NCBI GenBank assembly: GCA_020726505.1 | Contig: JAHLEZ010000001.1 | Span: 4,526,001 to 4,590,000, forward strand | DNA from: Leptodontidium sp. MPI-SDFR-AT-0119 | Taxonomy: Eukaryota; Ascomycota; Leotiomycetes; Helotiales; Leptodontidiaceae | Direction of reading: 5' to 3' | Length of the DNA stretch: 64,000 bases | Part shown: positions 33,414-44,838 of the stretch, piece after piece | How positions within the stretch are numbered: position 1 is the stretch's first letter | Layout: every line of letters starts with the position of its first letter | Notes under the pieces: generated by a model | What the model saw: only the letters and a program-made list of their open reading frames with translations | Databases searched by the model: none | What the model was told of the DNA's origin: nothing | Position numbers and translations under genes: made by a program

Positions 33414-35010
33414 AACCTACCCAAACCCAACCATACCAAAACCCGGCGCTGTGAAATGTCGGGCTACTCTTGATTTTTCCATTTTCCGGACTTTTCCTCC
33501 TTTGGCCAGGGCTTCGGGGTCATGTTCCCGCTAACCTAAACGGCATTGGGTAGCAGGTTGGAAAAAGGCGTCATGTCATCAGTCCCAGATGGTAAAGTCA
33601 GATGGCCTAAGAGGAAAATTGGATTGTATGGGCGGTGGATCAGTTGGCCAGTGCAGTGCAGTGCATCGCCGTGCATTTGCTGCTTTCAACCCTGGTTCGA
33701 ATTACGTTTGCATGGGCTCGCGGGTCATGGGTCTTGTTTTCCATCATCTCTCGTCTTGTCTCGTTTATGCTGCTCAGGAACAGGCGAGCCGAAAAGGAGA
33801 GGGAGGGGACAGGAGGAGGGTGTTGTGTTGTTGTTCTTGAACAGCACTGATGTACGGTACCATGCCACCTACGCAATGCAATTCCTGAGTCTCTTGCTAT
33901 GACATGAAATTTCACGAAACTTTAAAGGCGGTGTTTGAGAAGTATTCCCATTTTGACTTGGAATAAAGTCACCTCAATTTCCCTTTTCCGTTTATGCTGA
34001 AAGCTGCACGCTGCTGAGAAGAGATGGCTATTACTCGACACTAACTCAACCTTTGCCTTAGAAACTCACACAATTTCTGACTGTGCGCACGTCAAAAGGC
34101 TAGCGGCTAGCTGGCAAGGATCCAGCTTACATCTTGAATTCGTGGAGGGGATGGGAGGCCAGAGGGCTGACTGACAGGTGTACTGTATGTGAGTGCTGGC
34201 TAATCGGGTTCGGCATCCGCTTGGCTACAACTTTCTCTCAGCCCAACTCGGTTATGCAGCCAGCAACAGAAACATTGTAGTGTAGCTTTGGGTATCTACA
34301 AACAAGAACAACTGGCTGGAATTCCAACAACTCACTGCGACCCTGAAGTACAGTTCAAACCCAACACAAGTTTGAGTCTCAAACGCATTCTATTTCATGC
34401 CAGCTCATAAGGAAGTACAGCTCCACTAGCGAAGTCCCTTCGCTAGCTTTGCTGCCAAGCCTCACATCATTTTGCAAGTGGATCTCACGATGGTGGATGA
34501 CTCGAAGAAAAAAAAACCTCAAAATTTCCTCAAACAGAAACCCACTCTTCGCCAAACCCCAGTGTACCAATCCGGCTCATACCCACCTTTCCGAGATTTG
34601 CTTTGTTCTAGAAGGGATAACGTGCTCTCGCGCGAGTTGTAACGGAGAGTTCTCCTCCCCCTTAGGCAGGTATCGATAGCTTCAGTAAAGCGGCCAGTAA
34701 GTATCTCTAGGTGTAAGTGCCAAAGTACTGATCACACCACAATTATCTGCAAGTCCAGTCAAGCAACATGTGTCTATCCTATAACTCGGATAATCGGCTC
34801 TGGATCTAGAATCGGGATTCAAGGATGGAACACAACATAATATATGACAATCATGCCACCAAGTGCTGCTGCAATTGCTGCATGTGGCTCTGCACCGCAC
34901 TTCCCCAGCTTTTCAGCGACAATTACCAAGTGCTGACTGGCTCTCGGCCTCCTCCGATCTCGGCATCCAACTCCGAAACCCCATGAAGCCCGGCCAACAC
35001 GCAAGGAAGC

Positions 35011-35037
35011 AAGTCTCCAAGTCTCCAAGTCTCCAAC
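35011..35037. repeat. AAGTCTCC x3 tandem repeat
   Basis: Three consecutive 8-base units in an intergenic region. Confidence 0.7.
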
Positions 35038-38017
35038 AACCATTCAAGCATTTCCCTCGCTTCAATTCAACCCCAAACCAACCGACAAAATAATAATCAT
35101 CAAGTGATTCACAATGGCGAGTAAATGCTGCGTGGCGTCCAATAGCTCACAACTTCAAAGTGCGGGGAAATGATCACCACGCGTCTTCCTCCTCTTCAGT
35201 CAGGCAGAAAAACCGGATCTCATTGCTGGACGCAGCTCCTCATCAAGCACCCCGCAAAGTGCGGCATGAAGCTATTCATACTCGACTTCACATCTCCTCG
35301 GAGAGGGTCATGTGCCTCGTCCTCAAGCCTCAATGTTTCGCCCGATGGGAGCACCCTTGCGAAGCGACGAGAGCACGACATGTCTCTGTCAAGTTTCTCG
35401 TTTCAAGGGGGCGAAGGAGAAATCCAAAAACGTACAACCGATTCCGTAATAGAAAACATACATTTGCCCAAAAAGACTCAATACGGCACCGACCTGTCAA
35501 GAAAATGGCCTCAACATCGTGCTCGAGCACGTTTTTTTGTTTTGCCTCACTGGTGGTTGTACGGAACAACAGCCTCAGCCTCATTACATAATTCCAAGTC
35601 CTGGTGCATCACCCACATGAGAAAATATCTATTTCAACAACTTGTGCATCTCCATTTCTCCTGCAGGACCTCTAGGTTGACACAGACAGATGCCTGAAGG
35701 GATTTTTTTCTGTTCCTTTCTTAGTTTTTCTTCAACAAAATTTCTCATCCTCTCCTATCCAACACTTCGTCGTCGTTCACGCACGTCGTTACATCCCTTA
35801 CTCGAGAATTACTCGATGAGATCCACCTCTCTCATCCACCAGCTCCCCACAACACTGAAAATACTTACCCAGCAGAATTCTAGAACGCCGCCAACCCATC
35901 TTTTTCCAACCCTTCTAGCGCCATCCCGACCAAACCCCGGCTCGCTCCACGGCGCGCCTTCTCACTCACTCCTTGGCAACCTGGACGAGAAAGTAAGAAC
36001 AAGAGCAAGGCCATATAAAATTCCCCGATTGGCTCGCATACCACCCTTTTCCTCTCTTTCCCATGTTCCCTTCCATCACGGCATTCGAGAAAATCGGGCC
36101 GGAGTTCGAAGTTTGACGGGAAAGAAAAGATTTTCTCGGAATACCCACCCACGAGGTGATCTGTGCTCACCTTGCGTTTTGCCCTGACGGGAAGGGCCAT
36201 GCAAGACGTCAAGGTTGGATATTTTTAAAGTTTGAGAGGGTGGGTATGCAGGTGGTATGGGAGGCTCCATTCTTTCTTTCCCCGTTGACGGGGAGGGACT
36301 GCGGGCGTCGTTGTCGGGCGATTGATCTGTAAGTGAATCGGTCAGTCAGGGCAAAGGAGAGTTGCTTTTGCCATCTTGGTTGGTCGGTCGTTTCTTTTGT
36401 TCTCTTTTCTTTGAACCTGTTGATTGTGTTTGGTGTAAGTAGAATTAAAGCTAGCAATTGTATCCAGAGTACAATACCATAAGGTACAGTAACTGAATAC
36501 CTCCCCGAAGGGCGACGCCTCCTCCAAAGCCTCATCATCACAAAGTAACAAGCTAGCTAAACTCAACGACGGCAAGAAGTGCGTCTCGGGCACCTCTGAC
36601 TCCTCATCATCCATCCATCCTACAAGTCCATTGCCTTAAGAGTATTCTCCGTACCTCCCTCCCTCCCACTCTACCTGCCTACTTACCTAGCTAGCTAGCC
36701 ATGACTACCAAAGGCGAGATTCGTATCTCAAACCAAAACGCAGTAAGCGCATCATCGTGTATGCGGCTGTCAGTGTTGACATTTCATTAATCCAAATCCA
36801 ATTACGCGAGGGCGAGACCGATGGGATTGTATTGCCGTTTGGGGACTGGCGAAGGGAATTTTACCGATCGGGTTCCATGGACCCCGTTCAGTCATGTCAT
36901 TTCCGGGTTTTAACTAGGCTCGGGTTCGGGCTCGGCTCGGGTATTAGAAATAATTAAGCAATGTATTGTATTATGAAGATGTTAGGAGAAGAGTTTAGGT
37001 CTTGGTGGGCTTGGTAAGTCCCCTTTTTGTTCGTCTTGTTTTGGAGTTGAGCTGAGTTGACTTGTGTAGAGAGGGGAAGGAAGATGAGTTTTGCCACCCC
37101 CTTTTTCAGGGAACCGAGACACGTGACGGGGATCTATCCGAATCAAAACATTGGAAATGAAGGCTCAAATATGGCAGCCACGTCAAGAGTTTTCCCTCCT
37201 ACCGCTCTTCAATCCCAAAAAGTAAATTACTGCCAGAAGCCTTGCGATCTCGCTCTCAAATCAACGTCAGTCCAACAAAAATTGCCTGGTACATCCAATG
37301 CTCGGCCAACTTGATTTTCCTGCTTTGCCTTGTGTTCGTTTCTTATGAGATGTCTTGAGACTAGCAACATTTCTTCGTAAGTCTGCTTAACACTAGGCTC
37401 CTTCATCCCATCTTATTCTATCAACTTTCAAGGATGAGAGCAAACAGTATGTCCTCGATGCAAGCCTGGTCATTTTGTACCGCCTAACATGTGCTGTCAC
37501 CTTGTTACTTCAGGGAACATGGTCTCCCTCTGTCACATTCCAGGTACTTCGATCAACAGCATAACGCAATTCAATGTAACTGATTGTGTAAAAGTACATA
37601 GTGCGGGTTTGAAGGATCGGGGAAGGCCCAGGGGCTTTAGTGAAAATGCTTAATTTGAAAACATCATCTAATGATAGAATCTCGTCATCTGAGATTGAAC
37701 CGGCATATTGAAACTGGATAGAAATACAGGGGATGATACAGTAGCCAAGTTGGCCATGCTAGCGCTGCCAGCCAGGCTGTCTCGATGCTCTAAGAAAGTC
37801 CAGAGATTCATGGTTCATAATACTGAAAGGTTGATACTTGATAGATTCCATAATTTAGACTATGCTTGTGAATCTGGTTCTGTCTGTCGCAAAATTTCCC
37901 GTGCAACACAACGCCTAAACCTGACGACCGAATGACTTCCAACAATAACTTCTAAAATACCAATGCCATTTAGCCATAGACGTCCGTGATTGTCCTTTCT
38001 TGCTGGGTGACATTCGG

Positions 38018-38314
38018 TTAATACTTGTCCATCTTCGGCTTTGTGGACATATACTCCATTGTCTCGATATTTTCTCTCTGTCGTGGTATCTCTCTCCCGA
38101 TGAGTGAAAACCTAACCTGCTTCCACTTCTTCTTCCTAATACTAATTCCAGAGTGTATAAGGGCTAGACAAAGACAAGCGATAATAGCTATTACACTATT
38201 CAAGACTATGGATTGGACCTTGTTGTTCGCTAGCTTTCTAGAAAACCCCTTGCTGAGCTCGACAGAACCGGAAAATAGTTCAAACGAATAGGCAGGTAGT
38301 GGCCAGAAAAATAG
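38018..38314 (-). pseudogene. Membrane-protein-like open frame, probable 3' exon remnant
   Basis: A minus-strand frame opens just after a TTTTAG acceptor-like site (38315-38317) and runs 98 codons to TAA. It reads AYSFELFSGSVELSKGF, then a clear hydrophobic segment VLNSVIAIIACLCLALIHSG, then a basic flank RKKKWKQ and a hydrophilic tail. This looks like the C-terminal membrane anchor and tail of a protein. Upstream sequence is A/T-rich with stops and I cannot find an earlier exon. It may be the remnant of a gene whose 5' part is lost. Family not recognised. Confidence 0.35.
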
Positions 38315-38664
38315 CTAAAAGGAAGTCAAATATAAACTTCGAGTATTTAGGTTTAGATACTTATATCTTAAAAAAATCTTGAACTTTTTGCTATCATAGA
38401 GATTTGCGTGTTTAAGATTAATTTGGTCGGGATTTCGCTTAACCCAAGTCAGGAAGCATAAATTATGTTGAGATGTAGTGAAGTGAGTCAGTAATGACTA
38501 GAGAAAAGGAAGGGGAGTTGCATAGTTCGTCAATCAGATGTCTACCGAATCTAGATTGCCCGTTCGCTTGGGATGGCCATGACCAGATTTATTTATTCCA
38601 AAACCGTATGCAACAACCTCCAACAGACACGATATGTCCATAGCCGCTGTACATATGTGCACAG
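38315..38664. other. A/T-rich intergenic
   Basis: 350 bases with A and T runs (38365-38400). No gene seen. Confidence 0.5.
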
Positions 38665-39551
38665 ATGGTGAAGCACAATCGCCCTCGAAAGATTATGTTA
38701 TCTTTCGAAATGGAACTCAAAGTGAACCTCAGCTTCCTCGAAAGCTGTGCCCAGAGATCTGCGACAAATAAATTAGCCCTCTACCCCCACCACCGACAAA
38801 AACCAGACCGAAAAGTGTTCACCATCTTCCCCAAGCTACCCCGGGAGCTGAGAGATGAGATCTGGAACAAATCCATCATCCCCCGTCTCGTCCACTTCCA
38901 ACCAGGAGGTGGCATGGCCCCCGCTGTCTTGTTCGTCAACGAGGAATCCCGCAAAGCCACTTGCGGCCACTACCTAGTCTGCTACGTCCCCCTCCATCGC
39001 CACGGCCAGCGCCACGGCCAATACGCTCTCTTCATCAACTTCAAGATGGACAACGTCACCGCAAGCAAGGAGGTCTCACCGCGTCTGTTGTAATCAAGGC
39101 AGATCTATTCTGGAACGTCCAACCCTGGATCCGCTGCCTGAAAGTCCTCAATAAAAATTTAGACATCGCCGCAAAGTCGAAAAAGTACACTCCCCAAGCA
39201 GCCAGGCAGTGGTGGAATAGCCGTGCTCTCAGCGTCACCCGACCTGTCACTGAAGGACTGACTATCTGGGTGAAAATCTAGGCCATGTGTCCGGATCTGA
39301 AGGAGCTCGATGTCGTCTTGAATAGGCGCTTGGAGAAGGACAATACCTTAGAGGAGCTCGTTGAGAACAACACTAGCGATATGCAGGATACAGAGCAACA
39401 GCGCCTTATGAAGGGCGTCCGTGACGGTCTTGAGTCTCACAGAACTGTTGGAAACCTTGTTAACCTCAAGTTGACCTTCTTTGATTTGGTTCCCTTTACA
39501 CCAATGTGGGATATGGATATGAAATCGTCGTTTGTTGCTTGGGCTGGCTGA
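38665..39551 (+). pseudogene. 2EXR domain gene, frameshifted and with in-frame TAG
   Basis: From ATG 38665 the first frame encodes the 2EXR core (KVFTIFPKLPRELRDEIWNKSI, PRLVHFQPGG, APAVLFVNEESRKATCG, ALFINFKMDN). The frame is lost between about 39056 and 39100, where the typical continuation (SVVIKADLFWNVQPWIRCLKV) is found in the next frame with no possible intron between. In that second frame a TAG at 39279-39281 interrupts just before CPDLKELDVVLNRR, a conserved 2EXR block. The frame then stays open to 39551. Two independent lesions in otherwise well-conserved sequence suggest fairly recent inactivation. Confidence 0.82.
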
Positions 39552-40373
39552 TAAAGCTTCGTCTTGGACTTCTCTTGAGCTACGACGCTTCTGTGTTTCG
39601 GTCGTTCGGTCGTGTTTGTTTGGTTGTGATTGCTGGAGGTATTTGAGGGCGTCCGTTCTTTGTGTACAATTTCTTCTGATATGGTGTTGGATGTCGATAG
39701 GCCTGTCTGTGCTGGGGTGTTGGTTTAGGCTGAGCAGATGCCTGAGTAGAATAGTGAAATGAAGTCAAGTTGAGTTGCCTTTCCAAGATCTGCTGCTCGT
39801 TGCTGAGAGCCCTGTAGCATTAATTCCACGAAAAACCCCTTGCTGAAATCGCCTACAATACGCAGATTATTGAGACCGGTGCACTGCTCTGTTCATTTAT
39901 GCGCCGTTCCTTCTTTTTGGGTATTTTTCCCTTGCCAAAAAGGTCCAGCTCACGCCTTTGCCGCTTCAGTCGTTTCTCCAAGTTTAATCCAGCCTAGTAT
40001 AGAGATTGAGATTCCAAACAATAATTCACACACCTCAAGCACGTAGGACAGAGTACATACTCTTCAGAATTTGTTCCACAAATCACTCGGCATAGAGGAC
40101 ATAATGTATGAGAAGCATTCTTTTCATTGAGACCGACTCTATGCGGGCAGTCTTTATATGAAAGAATAGCTAAGCAGCCTCAGCCGTAGCACAAACGCAA
40201 ACGCAACCCTGAAATGCCCAATTTGTATCCTCAAGAATGTGAATGCACTAATGACAACCCAGTCAAACCCACCAACCAATCCACCCCGCCAACGCTATGA
40301 TATACCCAAAGCCCGACCCTGAAAGACCAAATCCATCAAGGCCATGTCTTGTGTGGGGAGATTGAATCGACGT
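39552..40373. other. Intergenic
   Basis: About 820 bases of 3' flank for both convergent neighbours. Nothing further seen. Confidence 0.5.
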
Positions 40374-41713
40374 TTAACAGCTGGCCCAAGCGATGAAGAC
40401 GTTGTAAGCCTTGTTACCATCCCATTGCCTGTTTGATTGATTAGCAGATATTAATATAATGGAAAGTCAAAGAAGAGATTTTGGCGGGAGGATTGAACTT
40501 ACTGTCCATTGGACTGTGGGTGGTCCCAGTAGTCATTGAGTAGGTCCTAGCAGCAGGCATCACTAATGATATCTCCAGCGAAGGTTGAGACCTGTTGAGG
40601 AGTTAAATCCGAGTTCATTCAGAATCATGGAGCTAAGAGATTGATGACTTACCCAGTTGCAAGGAAGCTCAACATGCTCGTTCATCTATTTCAAGTTAGT
40701 GTGTGCAGCGTCTCTGGAAAGTAATAAGTGGTAGAGTGGCAACATACGTCGTTGCTAAAGAGAACACAAAATTTAGCGTCATTTCGTAAACTTGCTGTTG
40801 GGGAGTTAGACTGAGTGAGAACTTACCACAAGTGGATAGCGGAGTGCCACGAACAGCTGATGCGGACGCACTTTGTGAAGAGTTAACGCGGGTTCTACCA
40901 GCAAACGGTCTCGAGGCCATGTTCCAAGGTGGAGAAGGAAGGCTGGTACGTACAGTGTGGGCATCAGTGTTGCAGGTTGCAGTGACCTTGTTCAAGTAGT
41001 TGATACCATCTTGGATTCTGTGATTGATAGCATAACCCCCTATAACAAGTCATTGATTAACCTCCCCTTCAGTCCTATTTTTAAATTATGAAAGACGGAA
41101 GTCAAAAGCAACTCACATTGTTTACAAAGAGGACAGTCATTCGCGCCACAGTATTTATGGCCCTACAGGAGAAAAGGTTAGCGACAAGCTTTGAAAGGTG
41201 AGGGATTTTGAGAAAATTGAAGGGATTGCAGCTTACCTTGCCATCAAAAGGACCACCATAATACCAGCCCTCAGTATCACGAGTAACCATGTTTGGGGAG
41301 TTGATAGCAGTAGCATCAAGGGGGACATCATCACGGGCAGCGAGGGACTTGGTGATGCCAGGGTAGCGAGTCTCGGCGTAGGCAAGGATCTCCTGTGAAA
41401 GAAGTTTAATTAATCTCAAAAATGAAAAGGACGTTTTAAAAAAGGAGAAGGAATGGGAGTTTCATACTTCAATAGTACCGTTGTATGAGATCTCATGTCC
41501 GGCAACATCACCATGGAATCCCATCTTGCCCAACTTGCAGCCAGTGGGGAGGTGGTCAGACATGAAAGGGCCAGCGGACACCTGTGATTGGACATGTTAG
41601 CAAGTATTCGAAATGGAATAGCTGTGAGAGTGAGGATGAGTGTGGGGGCGACATACCAGAGGGGTAGTGAGCGCCAGGAGCAAGAAGCTCAACATCAACG
41701 TAAGGAGCTGCAT
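40374..41713 (-). pseudogene. Small secreted cysteine-rich protein gene, ten exons, with in-frame TAG
   Basis: Exons: 41713-41657, 41581-41468, 41392-41237, 41162-41117, 41039-40954, 40870-40827, 40754-40748 (7 nt), 40685-40653, 40591-40503, 40428-40374. All junctions are GT-AG and in phase. The product begins with a signal peptide (MQLLTLMLSFLLLALTTPL). The mature part (about 209 residues if the TAG is ignored) has many cysteines: YCGANDCPLCKQ, CVRISCSWHSAIHLCNDM, ELPCNW, DACC and a terminal Cys. This resembles a widespread class of secreted ascomycete proteins of unknown role that I cannot name precisely. Exon 9 holds an in-frame TAG (40550-40548), followed by clearly homologous-looking coding sequence to TAA. 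Alternatively that TAG doubles as an acceptor (GCTAG), deleting 15 codons and keeping the frame. Confidence 0.65.
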
Positions 41714-43065
41714 GATTGCAGAGTGAGTTGAAGGATGATTGAGATTGTTGTGAGGTAGTGTGTAGAAGAGGAAGTGTTGGAAGGTGTGTTTTGTTGTGGG
41801 GAGTCGAAGTCGAAGAGGCGGTTTGGGACGAAGGAAGTGGAGACCAGGAGGAAAGAACGGGCAATATATATACAAAATAAAGGGAGGGTGGTTGATGGCC
41901 TTCGCACTAGCGTGACGGAGGTTGGAAGAGGCTCTTCACCTAGCGCAGTCAACTTCTTCCTAATGCGGTGGGAAATTTGGCTCGATATACATTTGCAAGG
42001 ACTAGCGTGGCAATAATAGCCTCGAATGCTTCTTCTAGAGACTTCGAGGTGACAATGCTAACCACTTTGGGACGATATGTTGCTCCCGGAGCCTCATCAG
42101 CTTCATGTTGGTGCCTCTGACAAGGCTATTCACGTTGTGTGATTGGGTGTTTCAAGCCAAGATTGCTGTTTACATTCGCTCTTGAGTGTCACAGGCCCCA
42201 CTACTATTGACGACTTTGGAAATTCATAGATTGTACAGAACTCTGCTCATCAGCTTTGCGGGGCCCTACTGAGAAGTCAAAATCTAGTTCACCACCTAGC
42301 ACTTGGAAAGGGATTGGTTGAAAGCCACGGCAAGATGTTGCTCTATGCGCGGCCATAAGGCTTGGCCTGGGACACAACTGGGACAGAGGATGATGGTTCC
42401 AAGGGTGTATTATCTACCAAGACTGCATTAAATCACTGACAGATTGCTTCAGACATGAAAGACTTATAATCTAGACAACAGAACAAACACCAAAGTTGAA
42501 GTAAAGGAATTGACTTATTTGCACGCAAAACTGCTGTCCCTTCCATTCACGGAAAAGCCTGGACCTAGTCTTGGCACCTCACCTCCCTCTTAGCTGCTAC
42601 TTCTTCCCCCAAGATCATCACAATCCACATTCAACAGACATCCATATCTCTGCATTTAATATCGGGCCACATTCAATACCCACAAGCTCCACTCAGACTG
42701 TCAGCAAGTGACGTTGCCCACACCAAGCAACCTGTGCAGACTGAGACCGACACATTCACGTCCCAGCACCACGCCAAGCCGCGACAGCTCTTGGGATAAT
42801 TGAAGCTGTGTTGTTGGCGAGACCACCAGAGCACGTTCAAAGAGGTTAAACGCCAGCTATCAGTCTTTCAAGGAACACCTCGGTATCAGTTGGACGAGTA
42901 TCCTGGAAGAGCTTGGTGGGTAACTAGGTCAGTGTTGTCTTTGCCTTCTTGCTTCAGGCAACAATACGTTATGCAAGCCCGGTTTTCTGACTGCAAATAG
43001 ACTACAAAAAGGACTTACCTATACTTTCAAGCCCTCACCCCTCAATCATTTGGCAAAGACGGAAA
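41714..43065. other. Divergent intergenic region
   Basis: 1.35 kb between the secreted-protein gene and a 2EXR relic. No gene supported. Confidence 0.5.
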
Positions 43066-43861
43066 ATGGACCCCTCGAACTCAAAAAATATCCAAGCCGC
43101 AGATCCTCAGAATCCTCCGCTTTCCTCAAACGGAACTCTCCAAGGCGCGCCTTCCTCCCACACAAACAACAGCATCCGCAAGACCCAACTACAAAATATT
43201 CCATCGGAACCAATTCCCACGAAGAATGAAGCTTCACAAAATACCGACCTCTTCTCCAAGTTTACGTTGTTCCCGAGGCTTCCGTTGGAGCTACGCTTTG
43301 ATGATTTGGAGATACTCAATTCCAAGGAAGATCCGGCACCCATTTCAGAATATCTCTCATCCATCTGTTTCGCCCGCTTCATTGAAAGTGTATCAAGCAG
43401 CTCGCTCTAGGTATCCAGACGAAAACCTACGTGGAAAGCTCAGCCTGATCAGTCATACCCTCGATATACCATGCTTTAACTTGTTGGACATGGCAATTGC
43501 CGATAAGGTCAAGAAAGCAAAAAAGGAGTTCAAGGAATGGATGAACACTACAGACACCATTGCTTTGTCGATCAATATGCGTGATTACATCGATATGCTG
43601 GCAGTTAAGATCTCAAGACAACGAGTGATTGGAGAATCCACTAAGTCCGTTCTACAAATTCTGCCTTTCAATATCAAGAGACTATTGATTCTTCTTGACT
43701 ACACTGATGGATACAAACCGTTATACCTCAGCGACGTCAATTATGCCGGGGAGCCTCAGCTCCAGTACATTCAAGATGAGGTTTCCAACATGATCTCGGC
43801 AGGAGCTTTGGTAAGCAGGTTTCGGGTGCTTTATAAAGCAATCAAAGCAAGAACAGCTTGA
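43066..43861 (+). pseudogene. 2EXR domain gene with a single-base frameshift
   Basis: ATG 43066 opens a frame with a hydrophilic leader and the start of the 2EXR core (FSKFTLFPRLPLELR). At 43297-43299 (TTT in CGCTTTGATGATTTGG) the frame breaks. Dropping one T restores RLMIWRYSIPRKI, and the second frame runs intact to TGA 43861 (YQAARSRYPDENL, TIALSINMRDYIDMLAV, FNIKRLLILLDYTDGYK). The core motif is thus split exactly at its ExR-IW signature. No intron can explain it. A sequencing error in a T-run is possible but only a three-base run is involved. Confidence 0.78.
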
Positions 43862-44838
43862 TTACTAGCCACTGTAGAGATGGATCTGGTTTGAGTGGGG
43901 TTTTATGGCTGGATCAATCGCTAGTTTCCCTGTCTCTATGGAGCTTTCATGAGTAACAGCGATGTACGCATACAGTCAAGCGAATTGAGCAGTGTTCTCT
44001 GTTAAATTGTGCCTCTTTGTCAGTGAGATTATCCAATCCGAATTGCGTTCTCTTTTGAGACCCTAAATGGGACTACTTCCCACGATACCTGGCTTGTGAC
44101 TGAATCTTGTCATTAGCCACAAGCAAGCAGATTGCTTTCCGCCACGAGACACGGTAAGACAACAATCACTTCACTATATCGCCAAGAAGATGACCCCTCT
44201 ATCATCCATTTATTGAGACAAAAGGACCTCATGAAAAAGTTAAAATGGCTAAGGTACCATCTCGCTTAAGCCCGGAAGTAAATAAAGATTTGTTTACCTT
44301 CACGTCAAAAGCCATTGAAGGGTTCAACAAGGACTGCAGAGTTGCAGAAGTGGATCAAATGACCTCTAAATAAACTTCAAGTGCGAATGAGAGTGTCCAG
44401 GTTATGACTTCAGCTTCAAATTGTTGTGAATTCAAGGGAGACCAAGCTTTAGGCGCTAGCGTTACACGTGACCAGTCACGACATACTTTGCTGTACAAAG
44501 TTAGGCCTCGAACCATGCTGTTCTTCAAGAAGATGCTTCCCATTGCTTAACTTTTCAAAAACCTCAACCTTTAACTGTCTTGTAGCAGCAGCTTGCTGCG
44601 GTAGTTTGCAACAATTGCCATCGAGGGCGATTTCCAATACACACTCTTTGTCAATTGACAGGGAGCTAGACTGAGAAGGAAAAAGGAACCTTGGGAGGAC
44701 GTCCAGTTAACCAATTCCAAACTCGAACTCTTAAAAACATCAAATATTGACGGGACGAAGAAATTTGATCTGGCAGCCTTGCTCTCTTGCATAACCTCAA
44801 CGCTCAACGTTCTTTGAAGTCATTCTGTTGTTTTCACC
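43862..44838. other. Intergenic between 2EXR relics
   Basis: About 980 bases, no gene supported. Confidence 0.5.

Larger units (their letters stand above)
32732..38017. other. 5.3 kb gene-poor region
   Basis: No gene I can support over 5.3 kb. It holds short simple repeats: GGTGAC repeated near 33143, CCAAA repeats at 33394-33413, AAGTCTCC three times at 35011-35037, and GTGCA-rich sequence near 33650. Near 36496-36614 both strands are open with protein-like composition (minus: acidic, from ATG 36614; plus: Ser-rich), but neither has clean boundaries. It could be long UTR, non-coding RNA or the regulatory region of distant genes. Confidence 0.5.

Noticed and set aside
33590..33720. Possible tRNA B-box-like GGTTCGAATT
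   Set aside because: No matching acceptor stem, A-box or T-stem pairing could be drawn around it.
35160..36187. Plus-strand open frames in the 5.3 kb gene-poor region
   Set aside because: No family resemblance, odd composition, frames overlap each other; probably chance.
36342..36614. Minus-strand 90-codon frame with an acidic N-terminus
   Set aside because: Starts at a real ATG and looks protein-like at first, but the second half is low quality, no splice extension fits and the opposite strand is equally open.
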